A DNA stretch of 64,000 nt from Trileptium ribeirensis. Taxonomy: Eukaryota > Nematoda > Enoplea > Enoplida > Thoracostomopsidae. Each line of letters begins with the position of its first letter. Positions within the stretch are counted from its first letter, which is position 1. The stretch lies in NCBI GenBank assembly GCA_030248225.1, contig JASANE010003955.1, positions 1-64,000 of the forward strand, in the 5' to 3' direction. Both the position numbers and the translations under genes were made by a program. The notes under the pieces were generated by a model. The model did no database searches and was not told the origin of the DNA. It saw only the letters and a list, made by a program, of their open reading frames with translations. Shown here piece by piece: positions 1 to 10,735 of this stretch.

Positions 1-597
1 ATCGCTTCATAGAAAACGCAGACTGTTCATGCAAATCCTCACAGTCACGTAAAACTCCTACAGTTGTGCGGAGTGTCTAGAAAAGCTACATGCGGAAACG
101 GTGTGCGCCTCATGAGACCGTTGGACAACTTAGAGTCATTTTGCACACAACTTAACTTAAACGCCCATAAGGTCGTGGTTACGGTGCAAATAAACTGTTG
201 CGCATCGATTTCTCGACAGATCACAATATGAGGTAAAATGGATATTTTCCAGTATTTTACTTTTTAAACGTGAAGTATTTAAAGCTAGCTTCTAACATAG
301 CTTACGGACATAACTACTGTAGCTAGCCACAATATATATACGGAATTATTTTGCTAAGGCTGGATAAAAGGACCATCCTTTGGTCCTGTATCCCGCCGGA
401 ACATAGGTGCGCAATTCGTTGGCTGAATCCTGTAGTAGGTCTCGGCGAGTGGCAGACCAAGGACATGCTTGTTCATAGGGGAGAGAGGGAGATTACACCA
501 CTGAGGCTCGGACCCTCCGTGGGCGTCGTGGATCCCCCGGGTGGAAAACTAATCTCCAGGCCCCACGCCGAGTGCGGGGCTTGGCGTTGAGGGAAGC
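1..597. other. Non-coding stretch, nothing recognised
   Basis: AT-rich sequence up to about 330, then an ordinary mixed stretch. The open frame at 351-590 starts at TTG and runs into the satellite; no protein family recognised. Confidence 0.4.
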
Positions 598-2450
598 GTG
601 CGGATCCTCGAGCGGGGGGGGGGTGGTGCTGTGGGTCGGAGGTGGGGGGGGGGCGGTGTGGCGCATCGGAGGGGCAGTGGGGCAGCGCCTCAGGGGAGGG
701 GATGCAGCGGCTAGGCGGAGAACTGTGCGGCGGCTTGGGGAAGAAAAAGGTGTGCGACGCCCGCGGGAGCGAGCTGCGTCTCGGTGGGGTGCGAAGCTTC
801 GGCGGGAGCGTGCGATGCCTCTAGGGAGCGCAACGCCTAGGGCAGCATGCGTGCCGTGTCGGAGGATTTGAGAGGATGCGGCACTTCAGTGAGCGGGGAC
901 GGCTCGGCGGCGGGGTGCAACGCCTCGAAGTGAGTGCCGCGCCTGGGGCGGTATGCATGGTCCCTCAGGTGGAGAGGCCCGGCCGCTCGTGGTAGGGAAA
1001 GGTGTGATACGTTTCGGGGAGGGAAGGCAACGCCTCGAAGGCTCGGTGCGACGCGTCGGTGGGAGGGTTAATGCGGCCCCTCGGGGGTCGCGGCAGCGCC
1101 TCGGTGGGGGCGAAGCCTCAGCGGCACAGTGCGACACGTCTAGAGAGTGCAACGTCTGGGGCAGCGTGTGTGCCGCCTCGCGGGGTGTGGGGATGCGGAA
1201 CTTCTGTGAGCGGGGACGCCTCAGCGGCGTGGTGCGACGCCTCTTGGGAGTTCGACGCATCGACATGAGTTGGCGCCTGGGGCGGTTTGCATGGTGCCCC
1301 AAGTGGGGAGGCCCGGTGGTTCGGGGTAGGGCGACTGGTGATACGTCTCGGGAAGGGGGGGCAACGCCTAGAAGGTCGGTTTGGCGCCTCGGAGGGCGTG
1401 TGCAGCCCCTCGGGAGAGGGGTGGTGTGGCTCGGTATGGAGGTGGCCCCTCGGTGGTGCCAGGGTACGACGCCTAAGGCAGCGTGCGTGCCGTGTCGGAG
1501 AGTGGGATGGGGTGCGCCATTTCGGTGAGCAGTAACGCCTCTGCGGCGGGGTGCGACGCCTCAACGTGAGTACGGCGCCTGGTGCTTTATGTATGGTGCC
1601 TCAGCAGGAGAGGCGGCTCGGAGTAGGGGAGGGGTGATACATAGACCTCGGGGAGGGAAGGCGCCGCTTCTAACGCTCAGTGTGGCGCTTCGGGGGAGGG
1701 GCGAGTGCGGACCCTTGGGGGGCGGCTCCTCGGGGAGGTGGGGCGACACCTCGGTGGGGGGCGAAGCCTCGGCCGCAGGGTGCGAGGCCTGTGGGGAGTG
1801 CAACGCCTGGAGTTAGCGTGCGCGCCGTGTCGAAGAGTGGGAGGGGATGCGCCACTTCAGTGCGTGGGGACGCCTCGCCAGCGGGGTACGACGCCTCTGG
1901 TGAGTAGGACGCCTTGGGGTGAGTGCGACGCTTGGGACGGGAGGTCCGGCAGCTCGAGGCAGGGAGGGGTTGATACGCCTCGGGGAAGGGGTAACGCCTC
2001 GAAGGGGCGGTGCGGCGTCTCGGGGGGGGGGCGAATGCTGCCCCTCAGGCAGAAAGGGGGTACGGCTCGGTGTGGTGGCGGCACCTCGGTGGAGGCGAGG
2101 GAGCGCGGCGCCTCGGTGGGGGTGGGACGGCGCTTCGGTAGGGGGTGGGGCGATGCTTCGGTGGAGGTGGGGCGACGCCCCGTTGGGGGGCGAAGCATCC
2201 GCCGTACGGTGCGACGCCTCAGGGTAGGGGAGGCGTGAGGGGATACAAGGCGCCTTGGGTGAGCGAAGGGATGCGGCTCCTCCGGAGGTGTGTGATGCCT
2301 CGAAGGTTGTGCGGTGCTTCGGGGGAGGGGTGAAGGAAAGGGGTTGCAGCGCCTTGGCATGGTGGTGCGCCGCTTCAGAGGAGTGGGCTCGGAGGAAGGC
2401 GTGCGACGCCTCGCAGTGAGCGAGCGTCGGGGAGTGCGGATTCTCGAGCG
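598..2450. repeat. G-rich higher-order tandem satellite, about 320-bp units of roughly 15-bp submotifs
   Basis: The block is strongly GC-rich in an AT-rich window. Submotifs such as GACGCCTCGG recur every few tens of bases. A landmark around G[AG]TGCG followed by CTTC/TTTC and GTGAGC recurs at 875, 1192, 1511 and 1846, so the higher-order period is 317-335 bp. The near-identical 17-mers GTGCGGATCCTCGAGCG (598) and GTGCGGATTCTCGAGCG (2434) bound it. The plus strand is G-heavy. Open frames here shift between overlapping frames and are judged spurious. Confidence 0.8.
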
Positions 2451-2544
2451 TGCGGTGGGCGCCCCCCCCCCTCTCGTGAAATCTGAATCCGCTACAGTAT
2501 GTTGCTATTTTTGTTAAATATCGCCAATTTATATCTGTTGTGAA

Positions 2545-2636
2545 GTTGGGCAGGGATAGCTCGGTCTATAGAGCGTCTGTCTGCTTGCGGAACCAAAGAT
2601 AGAAGGTAGTGGATTCCAATCCCACACCAGACCAAC
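2545..2636 (+). repeat. tRNA-like segment, probable SINE head
   Basis: Pol III box A-like TAGCTCGGTCTATAGAGCG and box B-like GGATTCCAATCCC lie 40 bases apart. The ends GTTGG and CCAAC can pair like an acceptor stem. The stem arms are imperfect, so I read it as a tRNA-derived SINE segment rather than a working tRNA gene. Confidence 0.5.
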
Positions 2637-2725
2637 TATTCAGACAGTTGCCAGTTACTATCGTTAGCTCTAACACGTGTTACCTAACATGAAGGTCGCG
2701 CTACGGGGGGTCGGATACTACTGAC

Positions 2726-3790
2726 GGGCATAAGTCTAATATCGGGGCCCAAGAAATGAAAAAAATTTTTTGCTCCGATTTGCCTAAAATTTTGCATACG
2801 GGGGTTTTCCAGTATGGGGAATTCATTTTTGACACTTTTAGCGAAAAAAAATTTTTTGACCAAAAAAATTTTTTTTGACCCAAAAAATTTTGAAAAAAAT
2901 TTTTTTTGCCGAAATTCACCCAAAACCATTTTTTGATGCCAACAGAAAAATCAACATATTCAACTTACTTTTTGGATTTGATGCAGTGCAGCTTGGTGAG
3001 CGCAACTAAGCAGCATCTTTTAAATTTCGTCGAGAGTCTTTATTTTTTCTCACGCTTGCTATCTGGCTTTGTAATTGTTGCCTCGTCTTCTCACATTTCG
3101 TTTACTTTTTCTCACGCTAGCTAATTTTGTAACACTTTCATCGTTTACCGCCTGCTTAGTTTTTGTTTGGATCCGAATGCTTTTTGGAAATGGATGTTTT
3201 TGAGATAACAGAACAGCTAAGGGACGAACGAGCTGCCGTTGCATTTTTGCAGCGGCATAACATCATACACACTCAAGTAGAGTGTCCGGTTTGTGCACGT
3301 GAAAGGAATCCCTGTAATTAGCTAAGACAGCCAGCAACGCAGCGCCCAGTGGGTGGTAGGACGGGGTATGGGGCGGAAACTCCGCCAAGCAAAGATTTGC
3401 TTGACTGTCCCAAGCCAGCAAAAGGAGGAGGGACGCCCGAATTCCAGCTCTATGTTCGCAAAGTGTATTATGAAGAAGGACTCTCGACGAAATTTAAGAG
3501 ATGCTGCTTAGTTGCGCTCACCAAGCTGCACTGCATCAAATCCAAAAAGTAAGTTGAATATGTTGATTTTTCTGTTGGCATCAAAAAATGGTTTTGGGTG
3601 AATTTCGGCAAAAAAAATTTTTTTCAAAATTTTTTGGGTCAAAAAAAATTTTTTTGGTCAAAAAATTTTTTTTCGCTAAAAGTGTCAAAAATGAATTCCC
3701 CATACTGGAAAACCCCCGTATGCAAAATTTTAGGCAAATCGGAGCAAAAATTTTTTTCATTTCTTGGGCCCCGATATTAGACTTATGCCC
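2726..3790. mobile_element. Foldback-type DNA element with 312-bp terminal inverted repeats
   Basis: Left arm 2726-3038 and right arm 3479-3790 are near-perfect inverted copies, starting GGGCATAAGTCTAATATCGG and ending in its reverse. The inner part of each arm is rich in runs of A and T. The 440-bp centre holds a small ATG frame. No target-site duplication was found at the ends, so the family is uncertain. Confidence 0.8.
3190..3321 (+). pseudogene. Short zinc-ribbon-like frame inside the foldback element, possible transposase N-terminus
   Basis: 43 codons from ATG to TAG: starts MDVFEITEQLRDERAA, then FLQRHNIIHTQVECPVC. An acidic/helical start, a FLQ..N.IH stretch and a CPVC knuckle resemble the N-terminus of ISXO2/Merlin-type transposases. 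The second knuckle and all catalytic residues are missing, so it is at most a relic. The family assignment is an inference. Confidence 0.3.
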
Positions 3791-5602
3791 TTGCTAGGTC
3801 CAAAATTTTCCCTGCCTGGAGACGGCCAGTCGTTCGACTATAAAGCCAACCGTTAGCCCCAACACTACCCGGCACTATTTAATGAGACCATGTCACTTTA
3901 ATTGAAACTACCGTAGCAGCGCATTCAAATCATACAATCTGTCATGCCAGATGAACTGTTAGTAGATTCCATCACGCCTGCTACACATATGTGCCGATGC
4001 TGTTATACATGCCGGAACACAATTTGTAATTTGTGGTATGCCAGTTAAAACAGGTTGTAGTAGACAGTGGTAATGCCAAGTCCACCAATTTGTAGATGTT
4101 GGCGTCTACAGTCAGAGAGTAGCTGGCATGACAGTTCACAAGCTAGGAGCATTTATTTGGTATGCCAAGCTCCGAAAACTGACTTTCTTATCAGCCCATG
4201 TGTGATAGAATACATGAAAAGCTGATACCGGACTTATTTTGAACTTAAATTTCGAAAAAAACGTAACAAGCGTTGCGACACAGATTCCGTTATGTCACAA
4301 ATCTGCCCCTACGACAGTAGACGATGCTAATTCAGAAAAAGCCACTAGATCTATCCTGGCTACTGCCTAACAGCAAGCTTACGCAAAAGTGAAGTGTAGT
4401 TCAGCCCTAAACAATGTTGAAGCAAAATTGAGCAGTACCCTAACCCCAATGGTGGTGGCTCATCCGCAAATAATTACCTGATCGCTGATTTTTGCTAAAC
4501 CTACGGTCTACGATTGTAAAAAAACAGACGTGTCTGCAAAGCCTTGTAAGTCACAGTAAGAAGCACTTCTTTCTGTTTACTGTAAGCGTAGTAAAAATCA
4601 AGAATGGCGTCCACGTAGTCTATATAAAGTGCATTAGCACTTTCGAATGAGGTGATGGCAAGGGACAATAACTGGACGCGTTGGTGGTTTATAGTTTATT
4701 GAAGCATCGTTTTGATCAACTTAATTTTTGAGAAACTACGGTCCTCCACTGCCAAAGAACCAGATACGAGCAGCAAAACCAGCTGCGATTTCTGGGTTGT
4801 AGTAAATTTCCACCAGATGGTTTTTGTTGATGAAGTCCAAGCCATGTTGCACAGAAGCAGCGCTTAACACTACTTGTCGCGGTATAGGGCATATAAAATG
4901 ACTCTATCTCAGAACAAAGTTCAGTGGATAGAAAAATGGTTAAAAAATTGGCGCTAAAGCTATCTATTTCTTCAGAAAACCCCGTATCCTTAGTGCTGTA
5001 GAGCAACCCAACTAAGTAAGTTCTTCAACTTGATCCAAACTATCCCACAATACAGCAACGTTCGATTTACCAGCCGCAAGAATTAGATCGCTGTTCGGCA
5101 GTTTCCGGGACCTTCATCTCCTCTCTCATAAGCGCAGTACCAATTTTTCCGCGATGCGAACCGCGGGAACCACTGGCTTTAGTTCTCCAATTAATTAGGC
5201 CAAAAATGCCCATGGAGGGGAGGCAGTTATCCCTAATGGCCATACCCCCAATCCAAACGTCTTCTAACACTCGCGTCCCCACGCGGCCGAAGGTGCGACG
5301 AAATTTTTGCAAAAATAGGGTGAAAGTTCGCAAACAATTAGCGTACATTTGGCAAAAAATAGAGTAGAGTAAAATTGTCCCAAATTGGCAAAAAATTGAC
5401 GAAAATTCTAGCAAAATTTGGAAAAATTTTGAGTCCCACCAACATTATAAAACGCTACTTCCTAACGCCTGCTCCCCTCCCCCACCTTACATCACTGACA
5501 ATTTGCCCCGATGCGGAAGGATTTTCGGTTCCTACAGCTTAAATGAAGCCATATCTCCAGTTTCTGCTATTCTTTTCTCACGAACTTTGAGGACCTTCAT
5601 AC
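3791..5602. other. Non-coding stretch with no firm gene
   Basis: Mostly AT-rich unique sequence. Minus-strand open frames at 4716-5006 and 5067-5414 have no recognisable domain; the first could be an eroded hAT C-terminus, but the match is too weak to call. Confidence 0.3.
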
Positions 5603-5763
5603 CGCAGCGTGCTAAGAACTCCCAGCATCTTGGCATACTCCTTCAGGATATCACCTTCCAATAAATCGCATACACGTCGTAGATGTTCGCGATGGTGCCA
5701 AAGCATGTAGCTGCGATCAAGCTGTATCTGTTCAGCGAAATTGAAAGAAGCAAGCACAGAACC
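5603..5763 (-). CDS. Exon-like segment of an unrecognised gene
   Basis: Between a possible acceptor (TTTGTAAAG) and a good donor (GCG|GTATGA) lie 53 codons without a stop. The peptide has a natural composition with helical, charged character: FAEQIQLDRSYMLWHHREHL, then RRVCDLLEGDILKEYAKML. I do not recognise the family and found no neighbouring exon. It could also be a remnant of a transposon protein. Confidence 0.35.
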
Positions 5764-7060
5764 CTTTACAAATAAGTTCTAGCACCACCACGTGAATCTC
5801 ACGATATTTTCCTTTTATGCTGAAGCAACATTTGTAAATATTCAATCGTGTCCATTGCCACTCGTACAACACTAAGTGGCCAAAATCAAATGCAGTTCTC
5901 GATATATTAAGCTAAGATCATTATATAAGTCACACATTAATCATAAGAGTCGGGTATATTGCCTATGCTGTTGTTTTTTTCTAATCTTATAACGTAACAT
6001 CCTTCAGGGCTACCTGATCCCACTAAGTCATAAAATATCCCAACGCCTAAAGACGCAGAGAAAATGGACAAAAAATCTGGAAATTGGTAAAAATGCTAGT
6101 AAATTTTCAAAATTCGAGTTCCTAAACACTTCATAAATTTCTCCCCGCCCCATATCTAACATACCAAGAGCTTCCCACGCCCGGTTTCCAACTCCTGGAA
6201 TTTCGGACCTCGTCCATGTAGATCCTAGTGGTGCACGCATTTTCCACACTGTCTTTTGTAACGCGATCGATGCACGTTTATAGATTGTTGATGCTAAATT
6301 ATCCTATTCCATGACTGTTGGAATGACCGTACTTTTTTCATGACTGATACAATATTTTTGGTCTGTAATTTTGAGTTGTATAAACTTGAGAAATTTCCTA
6401 GGCCGAGACGACTGTTATAAATTTGTAGAAAGAAGAAAACAAGTTTCAGGAAAATCATTACAATAAACTATTTCTGATAAATTCTGAAAGATGAAACATG
6501 TTTGTCTCCTAGCTTATAGATTAATTTATTATGCACATTAGTAACAGAATGAGGTTCTGGCAGTGTTAAAGCAAGTCAATCGCCGGCTAGCTTGTAGACG
6601 TATCGTTGTAACGCCATTTAGTTTAGTCTTTTGATTTAGTAGTTTGTTTGGTTCTTGCTATGTGTCTGACTCCGTTATATATATGCTGCTGTGCCAGCAT
6701 ATGGTTTTCTTTGACGCCATAATAAATATATCGCCCTTATTTAAGATACAACAAATTTTAATAAGTATTGAACCAAATCAACGCCTAACAACGATACATT
6801 AATAAAAATCATAGTATGCACATAATGCAAATAGATAATACGACTAATAAACGTTTACATTTAAAAATTTCGCCTGTTTCCAAGTTTGTAACATTGTCTT
6901 GCTACACAGCTTTCGATTTACAGACGGCAGTTACAGTGAAAACTGAAATGTCATCACTTACACATGAACACTGAAGGTATATACACGCTAGTAATACAGG
7001 TATATAATATCGGCATTTTGAAGTCCTTCTAATTATTAATAATCTGCTGTCCCGATATGT
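5764..7060. other. Non-coding stretch
   Basis: AT-rich sequence without a convincing exon, RNA gene or element end. The minus-strand frame 6028-6249 has no recognisable motif. Confidence 0.35.
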
Positions 7061-7206
7061 AAAGAAAATGCCCGGTCTCCGTTTGCCCTACTTTTCGGTC
7101 CGAACCATGTCAGAGTCGTCTGAAGGCACAATATGGAGTCCTCACATCCGGTCATTCCCGCACGTACGTATGCAACTTAATTTGCCGAGCCATGTGGGAT
7201 TAAAGC

Positions 7207-7305
7207 ATGAGTCATCCACCTGGCCAAGGTTCGAACACACCACCACCTTACAATCTATAGTTCAACACTCGCTCTACCGATGGAGCTACTGCCTCCTGCC
7301 TCCAC
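7207..7305 (-). repeat. tRNA-like segment, probable SINE
   Basis: On the minus strand, box A-like TAGCTCCATCGGTAGAGCG is followed by box B-like GTGTTCGAACCTTGG. The sequence on the plus-strand left (about 7065-7205) may be the SINE body. The open frame at 7068-7328 simply crosses it. Confidence 0.5.
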
Positions 7306-7749
7306 ATGTATTTTTATACTCTAAGTGAGCGCCACAGCTACAATCATCACATTTCCAACATGTACACAGATATAACACATGATACAACCGACAAGCAATT
7401 ACCAATAGTGAAATAACATTCTGAGCTGAGGATTGTAACACTAGCGTCGCCTTACCTAGGCCACAATAAAACCTACATATTCACCCTTCACCTGCGGTGA
7501 GCTCCTACGAGCGGAAATCAGAGATACGAGAGGGCGATTTCCTTCCAAGCTACCAGGAAGTAAAAGTGATTACTGGGCGTCATATTGGATGACTTTCGAT
7601 AAACACGCCGTTAACTATTATTTTCCTACTGAACGTTGTGTGTTTCAACAGGTGGCGCGTCATTTTTTCGTGTTTTATTATCAATAGCCAAAATAATAGT
7701 AACTGAATTCTGACCGAGTGAGTGAAACAGCGAAGAGAAGACTTCTTAA

Positions 7750-8051
7750 CCCTTTCATGCCCGAATTAATTTGACTATCGTGCAATGTTTGACAAACTCA
7801 AGCCTGCGCTAGGGATCGAACCCGAAACGTACGATTGAAACTTGTGTACACAAACCACTGAGCTATCTGAGAGCTGTTGCTCGGTTCCTTAAGGAACCTC
7901 ACGTTGCGAGCGAATAACAACGCACGTTCAAACGTACGATATACGACAAACTCAGTAAACACAACGAGTCGCAATGTGCGTTGGGTCCATTTGGAACCTT
8001 AAGGAACCTCACGGAGTCCCAGTCCACTTGGACCTTACGGGCATGAGAGGG
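7750..8051. mobile_element. piggyBac-type MITE with TTAA target duplication, carrying a tRNA-like segment
   Basis: TTAA (7746-7749) then CCCTTTCATGCCCG at the left; CGGGCATGAGAGGG then TTAA (8052-8055) at the right. TTAA sites with CCCT-type ends are the piggyBac hallmark. The 302-bp element has no coding capacity. Inside are two copies of a TTCCTTAAGGAACCTCACG-like palindromic stretch (about 7885 and 7997) and a tRNA-like sequence. Confidence 0.75.
7795..7885 (-). repeat. tRNA-like segment inside the piggyBac-type MITE
   Basis: Minus strand: box A TAGCTCAGTGG and box B GGGTTCGATCC are both close to the eukaryotic tRNA consensus and correctly spaced. The acceptor ends do not pair well, so a working tRNA is unlikely. 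Confidence 0.55.
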
Positions 8052-8279
8052 TTAATAGCCATAAATTAGTGAAATTTGACAATGTCCACTATTGGGTTTT
8101 TAGGGTGATAAACATAATTCCACTTTGGCTGGTCGGATTGATTCGCGCTACTTCTTTTGAATGCTTGAAATATCTATTAATACCCTTTAGGTCGCGAAGA
8201 CCAATTCCAACATCTTCCCACAAAAAATCGTTACAACTGTGATGCCGGGTCCCAAAGGACCCAAGAAATCAAATCACGT

Positions 8280-8830
8280 TACTTATTATATCTAGACCAC
8301 CGCTCCAGATATCTGAGTTAAATAGGGCTCATTTTGTAGAGCATGTAAGCCTCTAAAAGCCTTTATAAAATGCTTTGATATGCGGTTTCCTTAGGATGTA
8401 TATATGATTTTGGTAAAAAAACGACTGTTACAATGGACCGATAGAGCTCCAAAATACATGAAAATATTATATCTCCGCAACTGTTGAGGGTATATAGCTG
8501 TTTTAGTCTCATTTTGTAGAGCAATTTATCCTCTATGCAGCTGCAAATAGCGGGTTGCTATTGCCATTTATTTACGCTGCTGGTTTAGGATAAACAGGCT
8601 TTAACGGTGGGACCATGGAACTCTTCTTCTCATTTGGTAGAGCAAATATTCTATGTTGCAGCAAATGGCGTGCTGATATTCATTATTTACGCTGCAGGGT
8701 TTGGTCAAAACTGGTTTTCCATGGGCCCGTGTGAGCCAAGATATGCAAAAAGAGAATATCTCTGTAATCGCTTAAGCTAAATGGATGTTTTTGTTCTCAT
8801 TTAACAGACTAAAGTGTCCTATTTTATAAT
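8280..8830. repeat. Degenerate tandem repeat, roughly 120-190-bp units
   Basis: The phrase TCTCATTTTGTAGAGCA and close variants recur near 8330, 8510 and 8630, each followed by a similar Cys/Leu-free AT-rich text and GCTG.TTTAGG-like segments. Units are diverged and the borders are vague. Confidence 0.4.
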
Positions 8831-8884
8831 ATAATGCTTAATATAGTTGTGCAGAAAATTTTCTGAATTTTACATATTTAACAC

Positions 8885-10735
8885 TCAGAATTTATCATCT
8901 TCGCCATAAAAAGACAATCTGCTAATCAACAATAGCTGCACTAATGATTCCCTGACATGTGCAAACGCTTTCAATCGTCACTTCGCTTCAGTTTTTTCAG
9001 ACATTAATTTGGCCGGTCCGCCCATCAAGTTACGAACTCAAAATCAGTTATCCAATATCACATTTGACGCCTTCAATATTTATAATATATGTACACAGCT
9101 TTTAATCTGCAATCCTCACCGGGTCCAGATAACATAACAAATTTCATTTTGAAATGTTCCGCCGCTGTACTTGCTCTACCATTATCTAAACTTTTTAATA
9201 TTATTTTCACCAGCATGAAATTTCCACGCGATTGGTCTATTGCGCACGTGTTTCTCGTTTTTAAAAAAGGTTTTCGACACGATGTTGATAACTATCGACC
9301 CATAAGTTTAACTTCATGCGTTTGTAAAGTCATGGAGAAGGTTATACAAAAACAGCTCATGCGCTATGCTGTGGAAAAACATCTACTGCACCGGTCACAG
9401 TTCGGGTTTACATCAGGTCGTACAACCTCCCTTGAACTAGTAAACTTTTTGAAGTTTGTGGTGGCCTCTGTCGACAAAAATGACTTGGTTGACTGTGTCA
9501 ACTTAGATTTATCTAAAGCGTTTGATAAAGTTTGTCACACACGTCTCCTTGCCAAACTTGCAGCATTATAACAGGTCGTCTTCATACATTCATTGCTAAC
9601 TTCTTGACATCACGGACACAGCGGGTTGTTATTGGCGACAAACTGTCTGATTCTATCGAAGTTCTTAGCGGTGTGCCACAAGGAACAGTTTTAGCTCCAA
9701 CGCTGTTTTTATTTTATATAGATGACTTTGATGAATATGTTAACTGTTTTATAGGGAAGTTTGCGGACGATACTCGTATTGCCCGCACGATCAGGCGTAT
9801 ATGTTATGATGAAGATATAGCGTCTTTTCAGCGTGATATTTTTGCTGCAAGTGTTTGGGCAACCGATAATTTTTTAACGTTCAACACGGCTAAGTGCCAA
9901 ACAATACATTTTGGTTTTAATAATCCACAACATACGTATGTTTTAAATAATAGCGTTATTAACGTTACAAATATGGCTAACGATTTGGGCGTTATAATTA
10001 CAAATGATTTAAAATCTTCATCTCACGTTACTACTGTTGTGAAGGGTGCTTTTAAAACTCTGCATTCGGTATTTCGTGTTTTCAAACCTATTTCTAAATC
10101 AGTATTTTTACCTTTATATAAAGGGCTTATTCGCGCGAAGTTGGAATATTGCACTGAGGCGTGGAGCCCCCACTTAATTCGCGACGTAAACTTGCTAGAG
10201 AAAGTACAACGTTATGCAACTAAAAGGGTTATTGGCCTGCGAGATCTTTCATACGAAGATCGTCTCCGACGGCTTGGACTTCAAAAACTATCTACTCGTA
10301 GATTACGACAAGATTTAATATTTTTATATAAACTGTTTAATAACCATTTCATGTTCAATGTAACCGATTTAGTATTGATGGCTGGGGATGATCGAACCAG
10401 GGGTCACCCATGTAAAATACGTCTCCCTACCGCACCTTGCATGGACGCAGCAAAGTATTTCTTCAGCTATAGAGTAGTGGAATCATGGAACAATTTGTCC
10501 TCTTATGTGGTTACCGCCCCCTCCCTCCCAGCCTTCAAGCGTCGGCTCCACGCCTCTGGCTGCTTACCAGACCTGTAAGACGTTTTCTGCCGTGCTGTTT
10601 GCCTTTTTTCAGGCATCAACGTGCCGCCGATGTCAGTCATCGGCATTCTTCTGCCATCAGTTTCATCCGCAACTAGTGTCCCTATCATATCCTCGATGGC
10701 TGATGGTGGATCGAGTGAGTGAGTATGTATATCTT
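8885..10735 (+). mobile_element. 5'-truncated CR1/Jockey-type LINE
   Basis: The body contains the 3' two-thirds of a LINE open reading frame followed by a short 3' tail ending in GAGTGAGTGAG. The truncated 5' end lies near 8885. Flanking target duplications were not identified. Confidence 0.75.
8930..10578 (+). pseudogene. LINE reverse transcriptase, frameshifted
   Basis: Reads ANAFNRHFASVFSD, SSPGPDNI, NYRPISLTSCVCKVMEK, QFGFTSGRTTSLEL, VDCVNLDLSKAFDKV, then after a frameshift near 9565 FLTSRTQRVV, SGVPQGTVLAPTLF and FADDTRI (palm motif C), and the CR1-type C-terminus SYEDRLRRLGLQKLSTRRLR. The reading frame is broken around 9090 and 9565, so the protein is not made as one piece. It would otherwise be the target-primed reverse transcriptase of a LINE. 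Confidence 0.85.

Noticed and set aside
886..2360. Many overlapping long open frames on both strands in the G-rich block
   Set aside because: The frames overlap on both strands, are Arg/Gly/Pro-rich and follow the repeat period; long frames are expected in GC-rich repeats because stops are rare.
2684..3797. The same short protein-like frame on both arms of the foldback element (Lys/Phe-rich)
   Set aside because: It is a translation of A and T runs in the inverted repeat; low complexity, no domain.
2545..7885. Three tRNA-like segments as functional tRNA genes
   Set aside because: Box A and B are good, but stems are imperfect and the context is mobile elements; called SINE-like instead.
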